From an uncultured Campylobacter sp. (GTDB taxonomy: Bacteria > Campylobacterota > Campylobacteria > Campylobacterales > Campylobacteraceae), in NCBI RefSeq assembly GCF_938018035.1, contig NZ_CALIJF010000011.1, forward strand, positions 1 through 11,293: a stretch of DNA of 11,293 nt, in the 5' to 3' direction. A program made the position numbers and the translations under genes. A model generated the notes under the pieces. That model was not told the origin of the DNA. It ran no database searches and saw only the letters and a program-made list of their open reading frames with translations. Shown piece by piece: positions 1 through 6,700 of this stretch. The number at the start of each line of letters is the position of its first letter. Position 1 is the first letter of the stretch.

Positions 1-13
1 ATTTAACGGATAA

Positions 14-75
14 TTTTACAAAAATACTTCGCTGCGGCGCACAAACAGTGCGCCTCGCGAGTATTTCACAAAATC
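14..75. repeat. Imperfect inverted repeat (long hairpin)
   Basis: The core is a perfect 7-bp stem, GGCGCAC (36-42) and GTGCGCC (48-54), around a 5-nt AAACA loop. It is flanked by AATACT (23-28) matching AGTATT (60-65), with mismatched bases between. Further imperfect pairing extends out to about 14-75. No clear T-run follows on either strand, so it is not a textbook rho-independent terminator. It may end an upstream transcript or be a small palindromic repeat. Confidence 0.5.
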
Positions 76-131
76 ATCCAACCTACGCCTGCTTTATCTT
101 GAACTGCTTTTCGCTACTATAAAATTCTTGA

Positions 132-183
132 TAAAATTTCACTGCTTCGTAAATTTTAATGCTTCATAAAATTTAATGCTTTC
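132..183. repeat. Three degenerate ~17-nt tandem repeats
   Basis: Units start at 132, 150 and 167 and share the pattern TAAAATTTNANTGCTTC, with a few substitutions each. The unit length of 18, 17 and 17 nt is not a multiple of three, unlike the repeats inside hydD and hypF. The AAATTT core is shared with those coding repeats. Function unknown. Confidence 0.5.
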
Positions 184-271
184 TCCGTCGTAATTTAACG
201 TTTCGTCCGCCGCGCTAAATTTTAATCCGCCTTTTATTTTTAAATTTAAAACCTGCTAGACGATGAATAAA

Positions 272-333
272 TATAAAATTTTAATTAAATCTAATGAAAT
301 TTAAGGTGCATGAATTCTAAATTTCGATAAAAT
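272..333 (+). promoter_or_regulatory. Candidate promoter region for hydA
   Basis: Two sequences resemble the Campylobacter vegetative -10 element: TATAAAAT at 272-279 and GATAAAAT at 326-333. The surrounding DNA is T/A-rich, as is usual where this genus lacks a conserved -35 box. I cannot tell which, if either, is used. No sigma-54 (GG-N10-GC) or clear regulator operator was recognised. The promoter would serve the tightly spaced genes downstream. Confidence 0.3.
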
Positions 334-358
334 GCCATTTAAAAATATCCTAAATTTC

Positions 359-364
359 AGGAGG
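359..364 (+). promoter_or_regulatory. Strong Shine-Dalgarno for hydA
   Basis: AGGAGG lies 5 nt before the ATG at 370 and fixes the hydA start. It is the strongest ribosome binding site in the window, which suits the first gene of an operon for an abundant enzyme. Confidence 0.85.
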
Positions 365-369
365 ACATT

Positions 370-1515
370 ATGGTTGATTTGGCTCAAATTTCGGCTAGAC
401 TTGATGCCGTTGAGCGTTTGCCGCGAATAAAAACGGAGGAAAGCATACAAGAAAGGCTTAAAAGCAAGGGTTTTTCGCGCCGCGATTTTATGAAATGGAG
501 CGGAGCGATGACCGCGATGCTAGGGCTTCCGGCCGCATTTGCGCCGAGCGTGGCGCGAGCGGCGGAGCTTGCAGATCGCCTGCCCGTGATCTGGCTTCAT
601 ATGGCGGAGTGTACAGGCTGTAGCGAGAGCTTGCTACGCACCGAGACGCCTAGCATCGACAGCCTCATATTCGATTACATCAGCCTTGAATACCACGAGA
701 CGATAATGGCTGCCGCAGGCTGGCAAGCCGAGGAAAATTTAGAGGGCGCTATCGAAAAATACAAGGGGCGCTATATCTTGATGGTAGAGGGCGGAATTCC
801 AAGCGGCGAGAATGAATTTTTCCTAACCGTGGGTCCTGAGGGCAAGAGCGGAGCTCAGCACTGCAAAGATGCTGCCAAAGGCGCTGCGGCGATATTTGCG
901 ATCGGCACCTGTTCGAGCTTCGGCGGTATCCAAGCCGCGGCTCCGAATCCGACCGGCGCCGTAGGCTTGGACAAAATCATAAACAAACCCGTCGTCAATA
1001 TCCCGGGCTGTCCGCCTAGCGAAAAAAATATCGTCGGCAACGTGCTAAATTTCATCCTTTTCGGCACGCTTCCAAGCCTTGACGTTTATAACAGGCCTAA
1101 ATGGGCTTACGGGCTACGAATACATGATCTATGCGAGCGCCGCGGACATTTTGACGCGGGCGAGTTTGTAGAAAGCTTCGGCGATGCGGGCGCGAAGGAC
1201 GGATATTGCCTTTATAAAGTAGGCTGCAAGGGCCCTTATACATTTAATAACTGCTCGCGCGAGCGCTTCAACTCCCACACTAGCTGGCCGGTACAGGCGG
1301 GTCACGGTTGTATAGGCTGCTCGGAACCTGATTTTTGGGATCATATGGGACCTTTTGAGGAGCCTTTGGCGGATCGCCTTTACGAAAGCGTTTTCGGCGG
1401 GCTCGGCGCTGATGCTACCGCAGATAAGATAGGTGTCGGAATTTTAGCGATCACGGGTGTTGCGGTAGCGGCACACGCGGCGATTGCGTCATTTAAGAAA
1501 GATAAAGGGGAATAA
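370..1515 (+). CDS. hydA: [NiFe] hydrogenase small subunit with Tat signal
   Basis: This is the iron-sulfur electron-transfer subunit of a periplasm-facing uptake hydrogenase. It passes electrons from the Ni-Fe site of HydB to the cytochrome b HydC. The 381-residue protein has a twin-arginine signal, SRRDFMKW (R37-R38), preceded by a long n-region and followed by a hydrophobic stretch and a likely cut after A62-R-A64. Cluster ligands follow family spacing: proximal C81/C84, C181 and C214; distal H252, C255, C280 and C286; medial C295, C314 and C317. Residues 353-375 form a C-terminal membrane helix. Glycines G83 and G186 sit where O2-tolerant hydrogenases carry two extra cysteines, so the standard O2-sensitive proximal cluster is inferred. 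The start is set by AGGAGG at 359-364. hydB follows after 2 nt. Folded HydA-HydB is expected to be exported together by Tat, because HydB has no signal of its own. Confidence 0.97.
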   Translation: MVDLAQISARLDAVERLPRIKTEESIQERLKSKGFSRRDFMKWSGAMTAMLGLPAAFAPSVARAAELADRLPVIWLHMAECTGCSESLLRTETPSIDSLIFDYISLEYHETIMAAAGWQAEENLEGAIEKYKGRYILMVEGGIPSGENEFFLTVGPEGKSGAQHCKDAAKGAAAIFAIGTCSSFGGIQAAAPNPTGAVGLDKIINKPVVNIPGCPPSEKNIVGNVLNFILFGTLPSLDVYNRPKWAYGLRIHDLCERRGHFDAGEFVESFGDAGAKDGYCLYKVGCKGPYTFNNCSRERFNSHTSWPVQAGHGCIGCSEPDFWDHMGPFEEPLADRLYESVFGGLGADATADKIGVGILAITGVAVAAHAAIASFKKDKGE

Positions 1516-1517
1516 TC

Positions 1518-3239
1518 ATGTCGCAAAGAATCGTAATAGATCCGATAACCAGAATAGAGGGACATTTAAGAATAGAGGTCGTAGTGGATGATGAAAACGT
1601 CGTCCGCGAGGCTTATAGTAGCTCGACGTTATGGCGCGGGCTTGAGACTATAGTAAAAAACAGAGATCCGCGCGACGCGGGATTTTTTATGCAAAGAATT
1701 TGCGGCGTCTGCACCTTCTCGCATTACAAAGCGGGTATCGTCGCGGTAGAAAACGCCCTCGGCATAACTCCGCCGCTAAATGCCTTGCTAACGCGCACGC
1801 TGATGGCTAATGCGCTATTTTTGCACGATCATCCGGTGCATTTTTATCAACTCCACGGGCTTGATTTCGTAGATGTAGTAAGCGCTCTTAGCGCCGATCC
1901 TAAAAAGGCGAGCGAGGAGGCGTTTAAATACTGCGATACCCCTTATGCGTGCGGTGCGGATAAACTAAAAAAGGTGCAAGATCGCGTGGGCGCTTTCGTT
2001 AAAAAAGGCGCTTTGGGGCCTTTTGCCAACGCCTACTTCGGCCACCCAACATATAAGTTTAGCCCGGAGCAAAATTTGATCGCTCTTTCGCACTATCTTG
2101 AGTGTTTGCGCATTCAGCGCACGGCGGCTCAGATGATGGCGATATTCGGTGCGAAACAGCCTCATCCGCAAAGCCTCACCGTAGGCGGCGTAACCTGCGT
2201 AATGGATATCCTAAGCCCTGCAAGACTGGGCGAATATATGTCTAAATTTAAAGAGGTCGCAGACTTCGTAAATCGCGCCTACTATCCTGATCTTGTAATG
2301 GCTGCGAAGGCTTACGGTAACGAGCCTAGCGTGCTAAATGATATCGGTGTGGCAAATTTATGGACTCATCAAGAATTTCAGCTTTCAAAGAACGAATGGC
2401 TATTTCAAAGCGGCATGATTATGAACGGCGATATTAGCAAGGTTTTGGAGCTTGATGAGAACAAGATCACCGAGGAGGCAACGCATGCGTGGTATAAAAA
2501 CGATGCGCCGCTTCATCCTTACGACGGCGAGCAGGAGCCGAATTATACGGGCCTTCAGGACGGACAGAGCATCGACGCGCACGGCAAAGAAGCACATACG
2601 AAGGTACTCGATACCCAGGGCAAATACACCTGGATTAAGGCTCCGCGATACGACGGTAAGCCGCTTCAGGTAGGACCTCTTGCAAATATCGTAGTAAATT
2701 ACGCCAAGAAAAACGAGCGCGTAGTAAAGGTCGTGGATCAATTCCTAAAAGACGCCGGCTTGCCGCTTGAGGCGGTATTTTCGACGCTTGGACGAACGGC
2801 GTGCCGTATGATCGAGGCTAAAGTCGTAGCCGACAACGGACTGATTGCACTAGAAAATTTAATTGCAAATATCAAAAGCGGCGACACTGAAACCTGCGCA
2901 AAATATGTAATCGATAACTCCAAAGAGTACAAAGGTCGCTATATCGGTCATGTGCCGCGCGGCGCACTTAGCCACTGGTGCAGGATCGAAAAGGGCGTCA
3001 TCAAAAACTGGCAGGCGGTCGTACCTTCTACTTGGAACGCCACTCCGAAGGATAAAGACGGCGCTATGGGTGCTTACGAATCCTGCTTGATCGGACTTAA
3101 GCTTGCCGATCTTTCTAAACCGCTAGAGATCATCCGCCGCATCCATTCATTCGATCCTTGCATCGCCTGCGCCGTGCACGTAATGGACGCCAAAGGAGCG
3201 GAGCTCGGCTGCTATAGGGTAGATCCCAGCAAAGGATAA
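1518..3239 (+). CDS. hydB: [NiFe] hydrogenase large (catalytic) subunit
   Basis: This subunit holds the Ni-Fe(CN)2CO site where H2 is split. The 573-residue protein has both metal-binding motifs: N-terminal RICGVC (C62, C65) and C-terminal DPCIAC (C548, C551), the latter followed by H554. In this family a nickel-dependent endopeptidase cuts after that histidine, which here would release a 19-residue tail (555-573). The presence of the tail shows the encoded form is the precursor. The probable protease, HydD, is two genes downstream. There is no signal peptide, consistent with export alongside HydA. An A/G-rich ribosome site (AAAGGGGA, 1504-1511) overlaps the end of hydA. hydC starts 3 nt after the stop. 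Length and motifs are normal and no insertion is present. Confidence 0.97.
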   Translation: MSQRIVIDPITRIEGHLRIEVVVDDENVVREAYSSSTLWRGLETIVKNRDPRDAGFFMQRICGVCTFSHYKAGIVAVENALGITPPLNALLTRTLMANALFLHDHPVHFYQLHGLDFVDVVSALSADPKKASEEAFKYCDTPYACGADKLKKVQDRVGAFVKKGALGPFANAYFGHPTYKFSPEQNLIALSHYLECLRIQRTAAQMMAIFGAKQPHPQSLTVGGVTCVMDILSPARLGEYMSKFKEVADFVNRAYYPDLVMAAKAYGNEPSVLNDIGVANLWTHQEFQLSKNEWLFQSGMIMNGDISKVLELDENKITEEATHAWYKNDAPLHPYDGEQEPNYTGLQDGQSIDAHGKEAHTKVLDTQGKYTWIKAPRYDGKPLQVGPLANIVVNYAKKNERVVKVVDQFLKDAGLPLEAVFSTLGRTACRMIEAKVVADNGLIALENLIANIKSGDTETCAKYVIDNSKEYKGRYIGHVPRGALSHWCRIEKGVIKNWQAVVPSTWNATPKDKDGAMGAYESCLIGLKLADLSKPLEIIRRIHSFDPCIACAVHVMDAKGAELGCYRVDPSKG

Positions 3240-3242
3240 ACG

Positions 3243-3917
3243 ATGAAAAAAAGATTTGCGGAATACGAGTTCTCCATCGGTCTTAGGCTCACGCACTGGC
3301 TGCGCGCGCTTTGCATTACGATTTTGGTGATCACCGGATATTACATCGCCTTTGTTTTCACCGCACCCGAGGTAAGTCCAGAGCCGGTGCTTTTCATGCA
3401 GGCTAAATTTAGATTCGTGCATCTGATCTTCGGCTTTGCGATGATCGGCGCGGCGATCTTTAAAACTTATCTTTTCTTTTTCGATAAAAAGAGCAGAAAA
3501 GAGCTTTTAAGCATCAAGGATTTTTTTAGCCCGCGCGTATGGATAGCTCAGATCAAATACTATATCTTTTTGGGCGAGCACCCGCATCTTCGCGGCGTTT
3601 ATAACCCGCTACAGTTCATCTCCTATCTGGGCTTTTATCTAGTATTGTTCGTAATCTGCCTAACGGGTATGATATTATATGTGCATGTCTATCACGAGGG
3701 GTTAGGCGGCGCGCTATACGGGCTCTTGCGCCCGCTAGAAGCCGCGATGGGCGGCCTAAGCGAGGTGCGAATGATTCACCATCTTTGCATGAATATCATC
3801 ATAATCTTCGTGCCGATCCACGTCTATATGGCGGTCTTTAACGCCGTCAAGGGCAGGGACGGCGCGATGGATGCGATCGTAAGCGGCTATAAATTTAAAA
3901 AGGAAGAGCACGCTTGA
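3243..3917 (+). CDS. hydC: Hydrogenase cytochrome b subunit (membrane anchor)
   Basis: This is the integral membrane di-heme cytochrome b that anchors HydAB and passes electrons to menaquinone. The 224-residue protein shows four hydrophobic segments, at about 20-40, 57-80, 125-149 and 180-203. Histidines H18, H60, H179 (or H180) and H193 are placed as expected for the two heme b groups of the HydC/HyaC family: one in helix 1, one in helix 2 and a pair in helix 4. The ribosome site AAAGGA (3231-3236) lies 6 nt before ATG. The last codons overlap the TTG start of hydD, which suggests translational coupling. No unusual insertion is present. In Wolinella this subunit is needed for H2-dependent fumarate and polysulfide respiration. 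Electron acceptors in this organism cannot be read from the window. Confidence 0.95.
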   Translation: MKKRFAEYEFSIGLRLTHWLRALCITILVITGYYIAFVFTAPEVSPEPVLFMQAKFRFVHLIFGFAMIGAAIFKTYLFFFDKKSRKELLSIKDFFSPRVWIAQIKYYIFLGEHPHLRGVYNPLQFISYLGFYLVLFVICLTGMILYVHVYHEGLGGALYGLLRPLEAAMGGLSEVRMIHHLCMNIIIIFVPIHVYMAVFNAVKGRDGAMDAIVSGYKFKKEEHA

Positions 3918-4792
3918 GGGTGCTGGTACTGGGTATCGGCAACGTCATCTACGCGGACGAGGGCATAGGCGTGCACTTCGTCCGCGCGCTCGCGCAGAAC
4001 TATAAATTTTATCCTAAAGCCGCCGCACGAAATTCTATGGCGGGCGAGGATTTCGCGGTGCAGAATTCTACTCAAAATTCCGCCCAAGTCTCTGCGATAC
4101 AAAATTCTACCTCGCAAAATTCCATAAAGCGCAACTCCTTGCAAAATTTTGCGGATGAAAATTTTATTTCCGAGCAGAATTTCGCAGCAGTAAATTTAGA
4201 CCGAAATTCTACTTCAGAACATTCCGCAAAGCAGGATTCCGCTTCAAATTCTACTTCGCAAAATTTAGCAATAAATTCCGCAGCGCAAGGCTCTATCAAT
4301 GCGGACCTCGTTGCCGAAAATCCCGCCGCGCCGAGTCAGAGCACGGATCAGATCCGATTTATCGACGGCGGGACGCTGGCTAGCTTTTTGATGCCTACGA
4401 TGGCGGAATTTGATGAAATTTTGCTCGTCGATTGCATAGACGCGGAGGGCGCAAAGGGCGGCGAGGTGTATTTTTTCGACTACGACGCGATGCCTAAGCA
4501 GATCAGCTGGAGCGGCTCGGCGCACGAGGTCGAAATGCTTCAAACCCTGCAGATGATGGATCTTTGCGGCGATCTGCCTCACGTTAAAATTCTAGCGGTC
4601 GTGCCGCGGCGCATCGAGGAGGCGAGCTTCAAGCTAAGCTCCGTGATTTTAGAGTCCTCAAAAACCATGGAAAAAACGGCGCTTAAGTACCTATCGGATC
4701 TTGGTTTCGCGCATGAAAAAATCGCCGATCTTAGCGCCCAAGACATCGCGGATCGATTTGCAAAAAGGGGGCGAGATGATAGTAGCATATGA
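3914..4792 (+). CDS. hydD: Hydrogenase maturation endopeptidase with ~110-residue insertion
   Basis: This cytoplasmic protease of the HyaD/HybD/HycI family senses nickel in HydB and removes its C-terminal tail. The start is TTG at 3914, overlapping the hydC stop as TTGA, with AGGAAG about 8 nt upstream. It gives the expected N-terminus MRVLVLGIGN. Nickel-contact residues are present: E16 in the DEGIGV motif, D173 in LLVDCID and H204 in GSAHEVEML. The protein is 292 residues against about 160-180 for the family. The excess lies between the first helix (near residue 34) and the strand IRFIDGGT (residue 147). This segment is Asn/Ser/Gln-rich with N about every five residues and no recognised domain. 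The fold on both sides is intact, so I infer a working enzyme with a disordered loop. The 3' end overlaps hydE by 17 nt. Confidence 0.93.
   Translation: MRVLVLGIGNVIYADEGIGVHFVRALAQNYKFYPKAAARNSMAGEDFAVQNSTQNSAQVSAIQNSTSQNSIKRNSLQNFADENFISEQNFAAVNLDRNSTSEHSAKQDSASNSTSQNLAINSAAQGSINADLVAENPAAPSQSTDQIRFIDGGTLASFLMPTMAEFDEILLVDCIDAEGAKGGEVYFFDYDAMPKQISWSGSAHEVEMLQTLQMMDLCGDLPHVKILAVVPRRIEEASFKLSSVILESSKTMEKTALKYLSDLGFAHEKIADLSAQDIADRFAKRGRDDSSI
4016..4345 (+). repeat. Degenerate ~15-nt in-frame repeat tract inside hydD
   Basis: The tract encodes the extra segment of HydD (residues about 35-144). Units centre on AAAATTC or AAATTT preceded by CG, CA or CAG, for example at 4062, 4074, 4101, 4116, 4142 and 4157. 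Spacing is mostly 12-18 nt and always a multiple of three. Peptides are QNS, QNF, ENF, VNL and RNS followed by two or three variable residues. The units have drifted and are not identical, so the tract looks old or under weak constraint. Confidence 0.7.
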
Positions 4793-6413
4793 GTTTAACT
4801 ACCTTAATGAAAACGCGCTGATAGCGCACTTCTTGCTGTTTTATGCTCGCAAAAGCACGCTGGAGTTTTGCCTGAAAAAAGAGGCGAGCTTAATAAGCCT
4901 TTTCGTGCGCGGCGGCGAGGATGAAATTTTAAAATTTAGCGACGAGGCGATGCCGCTGATCCCAAACTCCATATTTTTGGCAAAATCCTCCGTGCGCGTG
5001 GTGGACGAGGGCGGCGCCGAAGCGAAAACGCTAAAATTTAACGGCGCGTTTGAAGATGCGCAGGCGGGCGATCTAGGTAAATTTTTCGAGGATGAAATTT
5101 CAAATGCCCATAGCGCGGCTAAATTTAATAATTTTACCCCGCGAGTGATGAAGGAATACCTCGCTCACGCCGAGCCGTCTCAAAACGAATTCGCAATAAT
5201 AAGCGGCGCCGGCGTGCTTCATGAGGGAAAATTTGAAGCGGTAAGCAGGGAGAATTTCGCCCGCTTACTGGAGTTTTGCCGCATAAACTTATTTCATGCT
5301 CAGCAGGTGCAGATTAAGCGCAGCAGTGCAACTTTCACGCTCAAGGCGGACGTGGATTTTAGCGCCGATTTTTTGATAGCCGCGGGAGTGGGCGCGCTGG
5401 ATGGGATTTTTGTGAGCGATGAAAAGAGTAAAATCGCGCTCGCAGCCTTTGAAAAGCCGCTCATAAGCCTAAAAACCAATGCGATCTTTAGAAAAAATCA
5501 CGAGGACGCGCCTAAATTTTTTGACGTAAAGCTTGCGGGCGACATATTTGTGTTTGCGCTGGGGCGCGCTTTGGCAAGCGACGGGATCTATTTTTTAAGC
5601 GCAAAATGCGAAAGCGCAGCGCAAAAAGATAAAATTTTTAAAGTCGCGCCGCTGCAAAACGGCTTTTTGATCGTGCAAAACGAGGACTTTTTAAGCGACG
5701 CCGCAAGCGCTTATCTGAAAAACTCAAAGGACAAAAACTCCGCTCTTTTTGCGCTTACGTGCCGCGAAAAGGGGCTTTTAGATGATCCTAAAAAACGTGT
5801 TTTGCGCTGCTTTTTGGGCGTGGGCGCGGATGATGAGATAGCAATTTATGGCGAAAGCTCTAAAAAAATTCTGCTTAAATTTGATCTGCCGCGCAGTTTT
5901 GACGAGCTTAAGGCACAAATTTGCGCCGACGAAACGGGCGCTAAGCTGCTTGAAAATTTTAGCGCCAAATTTAACGTAGACGCCGCGAAAATCGATGAAA
6001 TTTTAAAAAGCGCAAACGCTGGATTTTACGGTATCTTTAGCGTCGCCGCGCAGCTTATCTGGGGGCGCGATGCGGCATTTTTAACGGCGGCTGCGGAGGA
6101 TTTTGCGGGCGGCAAAGGAGTGCGGCTTGATTTTTGCACGGACGAGCGCGGCTACGTGCAAGCGGATAAAATTTTGCGCTCGGCGATGAGCTATGCGCTC
6201 GCAGGCGCCAATGAAAAGCTGTTTGCGTTCGGATTTTTCGATAGTTTGGGCTATTTTTTAAGCGATCTGGCGGATGAGCGCAGAGGGGACTTTGACGTTC
6301 TGATCCTCGGCGGCGCGATGTTTGGCGGGCGCAAATTTGCGGATTTAATGCTTAAGCTTTGCAAAAATTTTGACGCGAGCTTTAGCGACAGCTTCGCACT
6401 TCAAGCTCGCTAG
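4776..6413 (+). CDS. hydE: Hydrogenase accessory protein HydE (HypF-like C-terminus)
   Basis: This is a 545-residue cytoplasmic protein in the place of hydE in epsilonproteobacterial hydrogenase operons. Its exact role is unknown, though it is thought to be needed for active hydrogenase. The ATG at 4776 is preceded by AGGGGGCG and gives MIVAYEFNYL. An in-frame ATG at 4701 lies deep in hydD and is unlikely. Residues 1-330 match no motif I recognise. Residues about 340-535 resemble the HypF Kae1-like domain in order: YGE near 358, AGFYGIFSVAAQLI near 415 like HypF SSLGRLFDAVAALL, a GGKGVRLDF stretch near 446 like its EA.MRLE stretch, and LILGGAMFGGRKF near 509 like its LSGGVFQNR. The HHxxH metal site of HypF is absent. 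No repeat insertion is present. The call rests on position, size and these similarities. Confidence 0.75.
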   Translation: MIVAYEFNYLNENALIAHFLLFYARKSTLEFCLKKEASLISLFVRGGEDEILKFSDEAMPLIPNSIFLAKSSVRVVDEGGAEAKTLKFNGAFEDAQAGDLGKFFEDEISNAHSAAKFNNFTPRVMKEYLAHAEPSQNEFAIISGAGVLHEGKFEAVSRENFARLLEFCRINLFHAQQVQIKRSSATFTLKADVDFSADFLIAAGVGALDGIFVSDEKSKIALAAFEKPLISLKTNAIFRKNHEDAPKFFDVKLAGDIFVFALGRALASDGIYFLSAKCESAAQKDKIFKVAPLQNGFLIVQNEDFLSDAASAYLKNSKDKNSALFALTCREKGLLDDPKKRVLRCFLGVGADDEIAIYGESSKKILLKFDLPRSFDELKAQICADETGAKLLENFSAKFNVDAAKIDEILKSANAGFYGIFSVAAQLIWGRDAAFLTAAAEDFAGGKGVRLDFCTDERGYVQADKILRSAMSYALAGANEKLFAFGFFDSLGYFLSDLADERRGDFDVLILGGAMFGGRKFADLMLKLCKNFDASFSDSFALQAR

Positions 6414-6696
6414 ATTGGGCATATATGCGAATTTTTGGCAAAATTCCTAAGTCTTATCCGCAAAATAGCGAGTTGCGCGGGCATTGCGGTGCCGATAGCC
6501 GCGCCATACGGGCTAAGCTTAGCGCTATAATTTGCGCAAAATTCCAAAAAATCGGCAGACGCGGCGAGCTTGTAGTATCAAATTTTATTAAATTTAGAGC
6601 ATATTTTGCAGCGCCCGGAACGCTTTGTCCGCCCGCCGCGAGCGCATTTTGCTCGCAAAACAGCTCCCGCGTCGCGCAATTTATGAAAGCATGTGC
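6414..6696. other. 283-nt gap between hydE and hypF
   Basis: All earlier junctions in the operon are 2-3 nt or overlaps, so this gap stands out. It begins with the 10-bp palindrome GCATATATGC (6419-6428) and contains several CAAAATNNC motifs like those in the hydD and hypF repeat segments. No terminator or RNA gene was recognised. An open frame of 91 codons (6425-6700) fills it and is listed separately. Confidence 0.5.
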
Positions 6697-6700
6697 ATGA
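6425..6700 (+). CDS. Doubtful small ORF upstream of hypF
   Basis: A 91-codon frame starts at ATG 6425 and ends at TGA 6698-6700, overlapping the hypF start as ATGA. That arrangement would suit translational coupling. Against it, I recognise no family, no good Shine-Dalgarno precedes the ATG, and the sequence is low in structure, with QNS-type patches like the neighbouring insertions. It contains six cysteines but no ordered motif. It may simply be spacer DNA of the same repeat type that happens to be open. I would not name a product. Confidence 0.2.
   Translation: MRIFGKIPKSYPQNSELRGHCGADSRAIRAKLSAIICAKFQKIGRRGELVVSNFIKFRAYFAAPGTLCPPAASAFCSQNSSRVAQFMKACA

Larger units (their letters stand above)
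1..369. other. Non-coding leader upstream of the hydrogenase operon
   Basis: No convincing gene lies here on either strand. The first 75 bases hold a long imperfect inverted repeat. Positions 132-183 hold three degenerate ~17-nt direct repeats. The remaining AT-rich DNA runs up to the hydA ribosome binding site and probably holds the operon promoter. On the minus strand, about 38 codons between roughly 145 and 258 are open but have no ATG. They read with the Lys-Phe-rich flavour seen when the hydD and hypF insertions are read antisense, so I treat them as repeat DNA or gene debris rather than a gene. Any gene to the left lies outside the window. Confidence 0.6.

Noticed and set aside
4016..4345. 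Pentapeptide-repeat (beta-helix) domain in HydD
   Set aside because: N-F and N-L recur about every five residues, but the spacing slips between 4 and 9 and Ser often replaces the core Leu/Phe, so a regular beta-helix is unlikely.
4064..4345. N-glycosylation sequons (N-x-S/T) in the insertions
   Set aside because: HydD and HypF are cytoplasmic and lack signal peptides, so Campylobacter periplasmic N-glycosylation would not reach them. Sequons follow from Asn/Ser/Thr richness.
4762..4771. A5G5 run at the hydD/hydE overlap as a phase-variable tract
   Set aside because: Campylobacter contingency tracts are usually eight or more Gs. This run is short and serves as the hydE ribosome binding site.
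4701..4775. Upstream in-frame ATG extending HydE by 25 residues
   Set aside because: The extension lies wholly within the conserved end of hydD. The ATG at 4776 has a good A/G-rich ribosome site and a family-like N-terminus.
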